A stretch of 64,000 bases of DNA from Stichopus chloronotus (Eukaryota; Echinodermata; Holothuroidea; Aspidochirotida; Stichopodidae): assembly GCA_021234535.1 (NCBI GenBank), contig CM037841.1, forward strand, positions 16,388,825 through 16,452,824, given 5' to 3'. Made by a program: the position numbers and the translations under genes. Below the pieces are notes generated by a model, which ran no database searches, was not told the DNA's origin, and saw nothing but the letters and a program-made list of their open reading frames with translations. Below, in pieces: positions 58,501-64,000 of the stretch (its first letter is position 1; each line of letters opens with the position of its first letter).

Positions 58501-60242
58501 TCATACTTCCTTCACAAAATATCATGTTGACAGGGTTTTGACTATTTGACCCCTGTTGACCCAATCTGACCATTGACCTGCACCATAGGGAATAGCCCTT
58601 TACCTCTTACTGTGATTTGCTTACATACTTAGTATGAAAAGTATACATCATTCCCAACTTGTGATATTGTATGAACAAGGTTCTTAGTATTTGACCTCTG
58701 GTGACCTTTAACCCCAAAAACAAGACAGTTCTTCCCCTCATCAAAATACATGTACTTATAAAATTTGTACTTATGTGCTTATAATGCACTTTTACAATGA
58801 ACTTATAAAATTTATCAAGGCTTCATATCTTGATATATCTGTTATAGTGTTTTGGGAATTTGATCTCCGGTGACCACAGATGACCTTTGACCCCACAAAA
58901 AACAACTGTTTTTTTTTTTTTCCTCAACACACTGCATTTATATACCAAGTTTGAAATTTATCAAAGCTTCCTACCCTGAGATATTGTGTTAACAAGGTTT
59001 CTCTTGATATGGGGCATCTTTGTACCAAGTATGAGAACTGTCAGGTTTTCCCTTCTGAGATATGTTAATGAGCAAAGTGTCACAAACACATATGCACACA
59101 CATACATACACAGCCATCATGAATGTATATGTTTCTCTAATCAGTGACACCGAAAAGACCACACTTGCAAAGCCAGTTTCCCAGTCCCCCATTTCTCAGT
59201 TCTCTCCAACTCCATCAACTTGTCATCCTCCTCCCTTCTCTCTTTTTTTTTGTTTGCTCTTCATTTTTCAACATCATCCATTGCATCCCCAAAATTTCTG
59301 TGGGGGTGGGGGGCTATGCCACTGCTCAGATCAGTTTTGTTTTGCCTCAACTAGACAATCAGGCTCTTAGAGGGTTGGATGTTGAAGCCTACCCTTATGT
59401 ATTCTAAATTTCAGCACTCTAAATCAGAAACAATATGCATTGAGAGCACCCATATTAAAAACTCTTTCAACAACTTTCAACTGTGAAAATATGACATTGT
59501 TAAAAATACTAGAATGTTACTTTCATCTACTTCAAACAGCAAGAATGTTTTCTCTTTTTTAGTAAGAGGCAAGGACTATGTACTGTCAGATATCTATTTG
59601 AAACAAAGGAGTCAAATCAAAGTCTATTTCCTTATGTTTAATTCCGAGTCTTAAATGAGTACACAGACGAGGAATGTTTCACATGATCACAAAATTCTTC
59701 ATTAACAAAATATAAAACTATATGTGTTGTACAATTTATAAAATTAAATGAACCACTTTGTACTTGTAAAGTCATAACTTAAGTAGTTAATGAAAGACTG
59801 TTTGGTAACCATTAACATCTTTTACAGGTTGCAGATGGACTTTGTGTGTCACATGTATGTGGTTTAAAGTAATGATGGGAGCATAATTAACTTGTATGTA
59901 ATGTTCTGGAAATGGCACTGGTCTTTAAATCCTCACTGTATCATAGCAATGAACAGAGGGTATCCAAATTATAATGTATGCTCATATTGCCTTGAATGTA
60001 TTACATCACTAACGTATGTTTATTGCTCTTTCCAGGCTGTGGGTGTTCAGGCCACATTTGTTAAGTTTGGAGCACCAACAAGAGGTGAACGAGTTGCGCT
60101 TTACAACCGCCTTGGCAAAATAGCGGATGAATTAGCATCAAAGGACTGCCTCATATCCAGAACAGAGTTTCCCTTCCGTGCAATTCATCAACCAGAACCC
60201 AAACCTGAAGATGATGAAGATTCTTTCCTGTCCAAAGACTAG
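31347..60242 (+). CDS. ENO4: Enolase 4 (ENO4), whole coding span, 11 exons
   Basis: Eleven exons join in phase to 578 residues (human about 628). The N-terminal helical domain (FFELKQRAVQFYTENKVP) is followed by the enolase N-terminal fold (ASQVLDSKGQPTLQAEVYC, about 64-84), an ENO4-specific Lys/Ser/Glu linker (about 170-210), and the barrel domain ending in KFGAPTRGERVALYNRL. Enolases convert 2-phosphoglycerate to phosphoenolpyruvate. Mouse ENO4 is needed for sperm enolase activity and tail structure. By alignment from memory, E168 (292), D320 (444), K345 (469) and K396 (520) positions are kept, while E211 becomes Phe (335), D246 Asn (372), E295 Ile (417) and H373 Gly (497). Activity is therefore doubtful. 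All introns are GT-AG. The ATG at 31347 is the first in frame with the conserved region; an upstream non-coding exon cannot be excluded. Confidence 0.92.
31506..32904 (+). other. ENO4 intron 1
   Basis: Contains the inverted-repeat element at 31881-32155. The remainder has no recognised features. Confidence 0.6.
31881..32155. mobile_element. Inverted-repeat (foldback) element, ~55-bp arms
   Basis: The left arm (about 31881-31943: CAAATAGGTAAAGAAATTTC, then CAGGTCCTTATTTTACATT) is inverted at about 32087-32153 (AATGTAAAATAAGGACC, then TGGAAATTTCTTTACTTATT), with few mismatches. The spacer is about 140 bp. The 74-codon minus frame is made of the element. Confidence 0.85.
32905..33033 (+). CDS. 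ENO4: ENO4 exon 2
   Basis: Acceptor TTTCTTTCAG, 43 codons from SEYFESISKPV to KKGVET, donor ACG|GTGTGT. It contains the enolase opening VLDSKGQPTLQAEV, the counterpart of ILDSRGNPTVEVDL, although the canonical Ser/Arg of that loop is changed to Ser/Lys. Confidence 0.9.
33332..33987. mobile_element. 656-bp element with AGGGGAAATCAGGG ends and TTAA flanks
   Basis: Left AGGGGAAATCAGGGTTT and right AAACCCTGATTTCCCCT are exact inverted copies, flanked by TTAA at 33328-33331 and 33988-33991. The interior has no transposase, so it is non-autonomous. The ends resemble those of the element at 58024-58369. It lies in ENO4 intron 2 (33034-35410). Confidence 0.85.
34130..34990 (+). repeat. ~95-bp direct repeat pair
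   Basis: AAAATGGGTGAGCAGGTTAA to TTTTTTGATGATGGTG (34141-34230) is repeated in the same direction at about 34896-34985 with about 10 differences. The stretch between (including a 124-codon frame at 34495) is presumably part of an element flanked by the copies. Confidence 0.65.
34249..34367. repeat. 48-bp inverted repeat (foldback) in ENO4 intron 2
   Basis: The arm 34249-34296 (containing ACTGTAGTTGTTTAGTC and AGGGTAATCCACAATT) is inverted at 34319-34367 with a few mismatches, around a 22-bp loop. The sequence from the right arm onward is found again at 50035-50120, followed by GCAAGGAACCACAG in both places. Confidence 0.9.
35411..35601 (+). CDS. ENO4: ENO4 exon 3
   Basis: Acceptor CATACTAG, 191 bp from FMVSSTMASFNHLTDNAP to QKQADDIV, donor TATG|GTAAAA. 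Acidic, helical, and aligned with the human THFEVHENALPE segment. A second AG (ATCTAG, 35413-ish) could give a slightly shorter exon. Confidence 0.85.
35910..37225 (+). repeat. AGGTCA array with hairpin and TG microsatellite, ENO4 intron 3
   Basis: The order is GATTCCTAATTTTCGAACC...AGGAATCTATG (hairpin), TG repeats (35958-35990), TTGTAAACACACTATCTC, then units near 36090, 36632, 36775, 36918, 37072 and 37201. The order equals that of the minus-strand array at 14590-15395. A G/T homopolymer interrupts it near 36455. ENO4 intron 3 (35602-38285) otherwise shows only AT-rich sequence with no recognised features. Confidence 0.8.
38286..38589 (+). CDS. ENO4: ENO4 exon 4
   Basis: Acceptor TGTACATAG. 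It encodes SIINKLQEDKEASEEERSP, a basic SAKSKKKSGSAKS run (low-complexity linker), then EPKEPMFCGCNAVCVVSQAV and GIPLYEHIASLYFE, where the enolase fold resumes (A...VS.AV...G.PLY..I). Donor GAG|GTTTGT. Confidence 0.88.
39178..39308. mobile_element. 131-bp foldback element
   Basis: CACTGTGAAAAATGTCTGTA, then GATTTACAGAAAAT, is inverted at the right edge as ATTTTCTGTAAATTTACAG, then ATATTTTTAAAAGTG. A compact relative of the sequences at 8966-9134. It sits in ENO4 intron 4 (38590-42455). Confidence 0.85.
41080..41760 (+). repeat. Diverged repeats with GATGAAGGTCAAAGTTGGTAG units
   Basis: AAGGTCAGAGTTGGTAGATAGG, AAGTTCAAAGTTGGTGGA and AAGGTCAAAGTTGGTAGA, each followed by GGTGACCCATGGTC or near, start near 41088, 41335 and 41540. 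A single related copy lies at about 54760-54930. Distinct from, but related in words to, the AGGTCA arrays. The rest of intron 4 shows no other recognised features. Confidence 0.65.
42456..42587 (+). CDS. ENO4: ENO4 exon 5
   Basis: Acceptor TTCTCACAG. 44 codons with CPMPMMTVLSSGKAAPGKQN and LVKEVLVIAKPG. The Glu in KEV (residue 292) corresponds to catalytic E168; the GGSHAGN His of classical enolases is absent. Donor CAG|GTAGAG. Confidence 0.9.
42588..43898 (+). other. ENO4 intron 5
   Basis: 1.3 kb of AT-rich sequence, with no repeat or gene recognised. Confidence 0.5.
43899..43961 (+). CDS. ENO4: ENO4 exon 6
   Basis: 63 bp, acceptor TTCTACAG, donor GGA|GTAAGT, 21 codons SLEQLTQVYQQAIKLHFCK plus VG. 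It corresponds to the E.Y..LK helix after the catalytic Glu. Flanking exons are phase 0, so it could be skipped without frameshift. Confidence 0.82.
45280..45935 (+). repeat. AGGTCA array, ENO4 intron 6
   Basis: TG-rich start (45285-45325), then ACGCAATATCTCAGG and units near 45433, 45580, 45730 and 45880 (about 147-150 bp apart). At 45883-45915 the half-sites AGGTCA, AGGTCA and AGGTCA are separated by 1 and 4 bp, followed 4 bp on by AAGTAA. Intron 6 spans 43962-47364; its remaining parts show no clear feature. Confidence 0.8.
47049..47355. mobile_element. Inverted repeat ending next to ENO4 exon 7
   Basis: AAGAACAAGAAGAAATACC, then AAAATGAGGGCACCAATGG (47049-47090), is inverted at 47314-47355 (GTGCACCATTGGTGCCC, then TTTGGTATTTCTTCTTGC), with about 3 mismatches. 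The right arm supplies most of the pyrimidine tract before the exon 7 acceptor. Confidence 0.85.
47365..47529 (+). CDS. ENO4: ENO4 exon 7
   Basis: Acceptor TTCATTCTCAG, 55 codons, donor CCT|GTAAGT. TNDFGGVCPQ stands where classical enolases have GDEGGFAPN, replacing the catalytic Glu. FIGLNCAAHELYDP stands for IGMDVAASEF, replacing the first Mg ligand Asp with Asn (human ENO4 also has INCAGHEL). The right arm of an inverted repeat ends 9 bp upstream. Confidence 0.92.
47864..47889. repeat. Hairpin before the duplicated block
   Basis: GGTTCCTTGAGTCAGCAAAGGAACC is an imperfect palindrome followed by TG repeats, resembling the hairpin/TG starts of the AGGTCA arrays. Confidence 0.6.
47886..48851 (+). 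repeat. 483-bp near-identical tandem duplication
   Basis: 47886-48368 is repeated at 48369-48851. The only differences I noticed are TGTCACACTT/TGTAACACTT and GGGGCAAAAC/GGGGACAAAAC. Each copy contains TG repeats, one AGGTCA unit, and an ATATGGACCATTTTGTGAAATC block. It could be a real recent duplication or an assembly artefact. Confidence 0.92.
48852..49430 (+). repeat. Diverged ~230-bp tandem repeats
   Basis: Repeats of TTTTGCATATTTTGATTTAC, GTGAAAGGT, TTGGTCC and GGACCATTTTATGAAATCA continue from the duplicated block with lower similarity. Short frames such as MSHYYYGSGS come from this repeat. Confidence 0.75.
50035..50120 (+). repeat. Second copy of the foldback right arm
   Basis: GATAAATTGTGGATTATCC, then TTATTAAAGACTTAAGGACTACAGTTAA and GCAAGGAACCACAGAG, match 34315-34385. 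The left arm is missing here. Confidence 0.75.
50515..50766 (+). repeat. Short element with GATTCCTTGC start and GGCAAGGAATC end
   Basis: GATTCCTTGCATTCTGG at the left and GGCAAGGAATCGCTAAGCC, then TTTTGGCTTTCTG, at the right (50735-50766). The right terminus is shared with 51124-51153 and, inverted, with 14591-14622. It may be the 3' terminus of the AGGTCA-array family. Confidence 0.55.
53314..53439 (+). CDS. ENO4: ENO4 exon 8
   Basis: Acceptor ATTTTTTAG, 42 codons DKGKYEIMSGTLKTAED to VIALIDPLKAH, donor CAT|GTGAGT. ALIDP stands where enolases have SIEDP, with the metal-ligand Glu replaced by Ile; human ENO4 has the same ALIDP. Confidence 0.92.
54331..54523 (+). CDS. ENO4: ENO4 exon 9
   Basis: Acceptor TTGTTTAG, 193 bp from DVTALKSLSSQVSEK to VETSKIIQ, donor AAG|GTATGT. 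CLIIGDHIYPRP keeps the first Asp of the GDDL Mg motif, and GSTLKLQQMTSVTDV keeps the active-site Lys of LLLKVNQIGSVTES. Confidence 0.92.
54524..56255 (+). other. ENO4 intron 9
   Basis: 1.7 kb. A copy of the AAACTTGGTAGGTAGGTTCC repeat lies near 54870, with repeat words to about 55130. Nothing else recognised. Confidence 0.5.
56256..56323 (+). CDS. ENO4: ENO4 exon 10
   Basis: Acceptor CCTTATTGCAG, 68 bp encoding GSECVSVVAGVQGDTTDPF and LADL, donor TTG|GTATGT. It matches VMVSHRSGETEDTFIADL, except that the catalytic His-bearing SHR is replaced by AGV. Confidence 0.9.
56564..57100 (+). repeat. Dispersed repeat copy with hAT-like left edge, ENO4 intron 10
   Basis: CAGGGGCATTGGCCAGG resembles a hAT terminus. 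Downstream, CCAGCCTTGCAATAGGGG, GATACAAGAATCATAA, GATGCATCCTGTTTCATT and GAGGGGCTGAGCA parallel the family at 14340-16450. Diverged. No coding content. Confidence 0.6.
57711..57797. mobile_element. 87-bp miniature hAT-type element with exact 8-bp duplication
   Basis: CAGTGGCATAGCCA at the left and TGGTAGCTACACCACTG at the right form inverted ends. CCACCAAG occurs at 57703-57710 and 57798-57805. CAGTGGC ends and 8-bp duplications are typical of hAT. Very short, so it was mobilised by an autonomous relative. Confidence 0.85.
57880..59120 (-). repeat. AGGTCA array, minus orientation, ENO4 intron 10
   Basis: TGACCT-bearing units near 57930, 58418, 58548, 58692 and 58860, with TTCTTGAGAGATTATGTTTACAA-type blocks between. 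The TG-side microsatellite (CACACACATACATACACA) is at 59087-59112. The element at 58024-58369 lies inside it. Confidence 0.75.
58024..58369. mobile_element. 346-bp element with AGGGAAATAGGGCG ends, inside the array
   Basis: AGGGAAATAGGGCGTTT and its exact inverse AAACGCCCTATTTCCCT bound it. The flanks are TCAA (58020-58023) and TTAA (58370-58373), a TTAA duplication with one change. The ends are like those at 33332-33987. Confidence 0.8.
59828..59854 (+). other. ENO4: Candidate 27-bp cassette exon in ENO4
   Basis: CTTTTACAG precedes and GTATGT follows a 27-bp open segment (VADGLCVSH) in phase with both neighbours. Joining exon 10 directly to exon 12 already gives a gap-free match to other enolases (LADL-AVGVQATFVKFGAP), so including it would insert nine residues into a core strand. 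It is left out of the coding model, but the splice signals are good. Its VADGLC resembles VVGLC of classical enolases. Confidence 0.3.
60036..60242 (+). CDS. ENO4: ENO4 terminal exon
   Basis: Acceptor CTCTTTCCAG. 68 codons from AVGVQATFVKFGAPTRGER to EDDEDSFLSKD, stop TAG 60240-60242. The Lys in FVKFG (residue 520) corresponds to catalytic K396, followed by the R-ER of the phosphate-binding region. The acidic EPKPEDDEDS tail is ENO4-like. Confidence 0.93.
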   Translation, partial: AVGVQATFVKFGAPTRGERVALYNRLGKIADELASKDCLISRTEFPFRAIHQPEPKPEDDEDSFLSKD

Positions 60243-60679
60243 AATCTATGAGCAAGAGAGGAGACCAATCAGCTGCCAGAAAATGGGCCTGTATGACAGT
60301 CATATGATGCGAAAAACAGATTTTCATTGATATTCTAAAAATGTTGTTGAATATATTCATTACATCAGAAGTTACCTGACTATAGAGATGTTTAAATATA
60401 AAAGCAAAGGGAACCAGAAATACAATGGATAGGTATCACAGATACCTTTAAAACCTATCAAGGGTATGCAAACTGCATTCAGACCAGGAAAAGAAGAGAG
60501 TGGAAAAAATAATGTTGCAAGTAAAGATTGATTTTTATACTTTCCACAATTTGAACCCCTTTAAACTCTACATTACTCTCACTCTCCACAAAAGATTGAA
60601 AGGTCTAAAACAATGAGCTTGCACAAGGAGGACCACCTTGAAATTTCATTTGCTTACCTGCACACAATTGTGGGTGTCT
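60243..60679. other. Convergent 3' region between ENO4 and the EEP gene
   Basis: 437 bp between the two stop codons. No AATAAA for ENO4 is seen here; the nearest is at 60878-60883, inside the neighbour's intron. Confidence 0.5.
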
Positions 60680-60814
60680 TCAATTGTCTGACTCCAAAAT
60701 CACTTTAACACCAATATGATCAGATGCAGCAAAGGACTGTCTCCCATTATCATCCAATAGTTCAACAAATTGAGTAATAATTTCTGGAGACTCTCTGATA
60801 AAAATGTAATCAAT
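60680..60814 (-). CDS. Last coding exon of an EEP-fold (endonuclease/exonuclease/phosphatase) protein
   Basis: The minus-strand acceptor TCATTAATAG is followed by 44 codons: IDYIFIRESPEIITQFVE, a short LLDDNGRQSF loop, then AASDHIGVKVILESDN and TGA (60680-60682). IDYIF and the final SDH are the last two motifs of the EEP superfamily (TDP2, PDE12, nocturnin/Angel, bacterial exonucleases); the His of SDH is catalytic. I cannot name the subfamily from 44 residues. Upstream exons must lie beyond 60814, possibly outside the window; none was convincing. A donor-like CAG|GTAAGC sits about 22 bp after the stop, suggesting a spliced 3' UTR or an alternative C-terminus. Confidence 0.65.
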   Translation of the reverse strand: MDYIFIRESPEIITQFVELLDDNGRQSFAASDHIGVKVILESDN

Positions 60815-61110
60815 CTATTAATGAAAGAAAAAACATTTTCCTAAGTTTAAATCAATTTTGGAAACATCTTGAAATGGAATAAACAAAATCAGAAATACCA
60901 ACTTCACAAACTGTTTTCACCATTATTATCATCTTTACCTACATGAAAAATATAGATGCCAAAAGAACATCAAAACCCTGGGTATTTTCACCTTGTAGAT
61001 CATATCCAAGTGTCTCACATGAGGAGATGACCCATACCATACCATGTAAACAAGAACGTCAAATATCACCAGCATCACCAACTTGACTGTATGCTCCCAC
61101 TCACCATGAA

Positions 61111-61290
61111 CATTCATCTACAAAATCGTCAATGGCATCATCGATCTCACTAAATCTTCCTAACTTTCACTGTCTGCCCAATTACTGTTTTACAACATTA
61201 TAACTAGAGCCATCGCTAACAGGAAATGTCACAAACAGAGAAATTTTACTGTATCAAGACTACTGTCTTGATATCCGATAGGTGCATTAT
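61111..61290 (+). pseudogene. LINE C-terminal relic
   Basis: The frame reads IYKIVNGIIDLTKSS, stop, then TRAIANRKCHKQRNFTVSR. The pattern YKIVNGLVDI--PS ... R--RQCHN-R is common in the LINE region after the reverse transcriptase. Degenerate. Confidence 0.5.
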
Positions 61291-64000
61291 TGTTGCTATG
61301 ACTTTTACTCATTGTATCTTGTCTGTTAAACTGAATGATCATTTAAAACTTACACGTTTTCTGAGATCACCTTCCAGGGTACTGAATGTCAAACCTGTAT
61401 CTTTTTTCTCATGTAACTGGTATTTTCCTGGGGTATCTGGTCTGTATGACAAAGAAGAAGATTTGCCCTGAGCTCTTCTCAAAATAATGAAGTATGTGTT
61501 TTAAAAAAGTCATGACATAGGAGCACATTCATTCATGAGCCATCTCTCCACAATTATTCAAAATGCTTCTACTTGCACATACTTTCATTGAAAGTACTGG
61601 GCGGTATTTCCAGTATTGGGCAGTACTCAAGTTCGTACCGGTAATACCAGAACTGGTTCTAGTTGGTACCAACTTAAAATTTTCAATTACTTCTTCCAGT
61701 ACCTGCTATCTTTACAAATCCGTTTAGTACTGACTTAATTTATTGGAACCAGTACCATTTTAAAAAAATTAACAAAACTTGTCCTTGAAATGTGCTTTTA
61801 ATTCTAACATTTCTAATTTCAAAATTTTCTAAAAATACGATGCTGCCAAGAAGTACTAAAAGACCTAAAAGACAATGTTATTTTGTTGTAACCTACGACC
61901 ATTCTCTGAGCCTATCACAAATAAGGTCAGCTAGAAAATCTTAACATAAGGCTATTTTGTACATGAAACTTCAGGACTCCATGTAAACAACATCGGTCCA
62001 CAGGATATAAAATGTACTTCAGGCTTTTTAAAATCCAAAACACAGATTCCTGGTAATATCACATGTATCAGAAAGATCCCTGGTATGCATCCAACAGATT
62101 TGTTTTGGCCTGAACAGTCTAGAATTAATTTGGTTAGACACGATATTCAAAAAATAGTAGTATCCTTGCAAATTACGTTACTTCAACATCACATAGAAGT
62201 AGGTAAACTAAACGCTAGTTATTCACACACTTATGAAGTCGAAGACAATTGGCGGCGTCCTTGTGCTGTATTAAAGGCAAAACAGTCAACCCCATGCATA
62301 TGTACCCAATGTGCCGCCACTAGTTGCTCCGGGCACGATGTCATTCTGGTGTATTTACTTCTATGGCTCTAAGTGACTGTAGTTTCTGTGACAGGTAAGA
62401 ATCATTGGGGCCCACCTTTACAACAGGCCTATGAACTGTGCCAGAACTTTAATTAATTTATAATCACAAACACGCAGTATATTTACATACTGCAACAAGT
62501 TTTAAGCAATTTTTGGATGTTAGGATTACTCTGTATCAACCGTGTAAGGTTTTGCAGTATAATTTATGACATCGTTCGGTAGCTTATTCACCTAGTACAG
62601 TACGTTATGCCCTAGAAGCCTAAAGTTAGTACTCTGTTACAGATAAAGCTCGTAGACAAAGTACGTCGGCCTCTGTAATTTTGCCAACTTTTCACAAAAC
62701 AGCTTGATACATGCTTTACATCAATGTTTTGCTAAAGGTTGTTTCTCATGATTTCTCCGCTTTTATGAGTAAACATTTACAGTAATTGAAGAAATGCAAG
62801 ATACGGTACAGCTTTCGGATAACTGGACATTTATAGGCACCGAAAAATGCATAGCAATGTTGAAACAAGTATAAAGAAGAATAATTTCAAAGGCAAGAAA
62901 ACACCCTGTATACACCACGTATAATCCCTATGTGTGTTTATACTTGATATTTGCGGTTGGCTTTGTTCATTATCAGTCAAAACCATTGGTTAGGTTTTGC
63001 AGATTTTCCCTAGTTGTTTTGAGAATACTATAAAGTATCAGACACGGAAAAATGACAAGAAGAGTGATTAGCAGGATTGAGTAAGAGTAGGACAAAAGAT
63101 TAATGAATGTATGCATGTGACCACAGGAATGTGTGCAGTATAGGCCTAAGTAGCAGTAAGGTCAATCACAGCAAGTCTGGCACGTGTGGTTTTGATTTTT
63201 TTATTAGAAATGTCCGACAAATAGTTACCCCAGTCGTTTCTAAACAACATGTAGTAGGTACACAATACATGCACCCTCTAATGATTTAGAATTTCTGAGG
63301 AAAAGCTTGTTGATACTAAGGAGGATTAATCAAACTCATTTGCATAGTGGCTAAAATGAGTTGTACAGCTCCAGGTTTAAAATAGTGTGATTCAAGGGTT
63401 GAAGTTTGCAAAAAGATGGCTTCCTTCAAGTTGTAATTTATGGCTATGGTGCTATTAGTTTTACTCCCATTGGTTTCACTCGCATGGCGAGGTATACCGT
63501 AGTCAGTTCCAGAGCTCATGTGGAATACTGGGTTGATTAAGCAGGTGATTGTGGCTGGCTGCAGCTGCTCTGCTGAGGTTGACTTGCATGCCACATTTCA
63601 TGTCCATCTTGATACAATTTTAGCCTCTTTGATGTACGCTTATCCAGGAAACTTTTATAAAGCATGTAGACTTGGTTTATCATTTTGTTTCTCTATATAA
63701 AAGATATATCCCATTTTATGAACTTTCTCCAAAATTGGTAATTCCCGCAATAGCCGGAAATCCATAAACTTAATTTTTGTCTTACTTGTTCTTGTTGTTT
63801 TATGCGAGCCATCAAATGATATTTACTGGTAATCTGTGCAAAAAAATTGCTAATAACAAACTTAAAAATGCGTACGTCTCATGGTTTAATGCAAATGTGT
63901 GTACGATCATATTGACAAAACCAACACTGACGCCTGTTGGCCCGTGCAGCAAAAACAACAGTCTTTTGACTTATATCACCAGAGACCTTACAATGTGTAG
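61291..64000. other. No gene recognised
   Basis: Should include introns or upstream exons of the minus-strand EEP gene. GTACCGG/CCAGTACTGG-type words cluster near 61600-61760 (low-complexity repeat). Open frames at 62085-62372 and 63316-63594 have no motifs. No tRNA or other RNA genes seen. Confidence 0.4.

Noticed and set aside
62085..62372. 95-codon frame as a possible gene start
   Set aside because: No motif and no continuing exon. It could be part of the EEP gene region but only on the opposite strand.

Overview
The window is eukaryotic, animal-type DNA: AT-rich, with short exons (27-304 bp of coding sequence where intron-bounded) bounded by GT/AG signals, kilobase introns and a dense load of transposon debris. 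Two genes are recognised with confidence. The minus-strand gene at 20712-26170 is an orthologue of ANKRD53 (ankyrin repeat, mitotic spindle). The plus-strand gene at 31347-60242 is an orthologue of ENO4, the sperm-type enolase. They are head to head about 5.2 kb apart. A third gene shows only its last coding exon (60680-60814, minus): the C-terminal end of an endonuclease/exonuclease/phosphatase (EEP) fold protein, convergent with ENO4. The frequent TAGGCCTA-type words, the repeat style and the gene content suggest an invertebrate deuterostome, most likely an ambulacrarian such as an echinoderm. That is an inference from impression, not proof.

Layout. 1-20,600 is gene-poor and consists of nested mobile elements: a tandem array of about 136-bp units rich in AGGTCA; a 727-bp hAT-like element with intact ends and target duplication (2164-2890); a 3-kb element with TATAGAAA-rich ends (4830-7865); a TTAA-flanked miniature element (10758-11120); and a LINE remnant (11220-18250) split first by a 671-bp solo LTR and then by a 3.7-kb hAT-ended insertion that itself carries further repeats. 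20,600-26,200 holds ANKRD53. 26,200-31,300 is intergenic with LINE fragments and a GC-rich patch. 31,347-60,242 holds ENO4, whose introns contain inverted-repeat elements, several AGGTCA arrays and a recent 483-bp tandem duplication. 60,243-64,000 holds the EEP exon and otherwise little.

Genes. ENO4 keeps the enolase fold order, but on alignment from memory it has lost several canonical metal and catalytic residues while keeping the two active-site lysines. ANKRD53 has four coding exons, three or four ankyrin repeats and a basic, coiled C-terminal region. Known roles are sperm glycolysis/tail structure (ENO4) and spindle function (ANKRD53). Nothing in the sequence proves they are co-regulated.

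Most unusual signal. A repeat family recurs at about six places in both orientations. Its units contain runs of AGGTCA half-sites in fixed DR1 and DR4 spacing. At several places the array is preceded by a short GATTCCT...AGGAATC hairpin, a TG-rich microsatellite and a TTGTAAACA block. This looks like a structured mobile unit carrying nuclear-receptor-type sites rather than a simple satellite.
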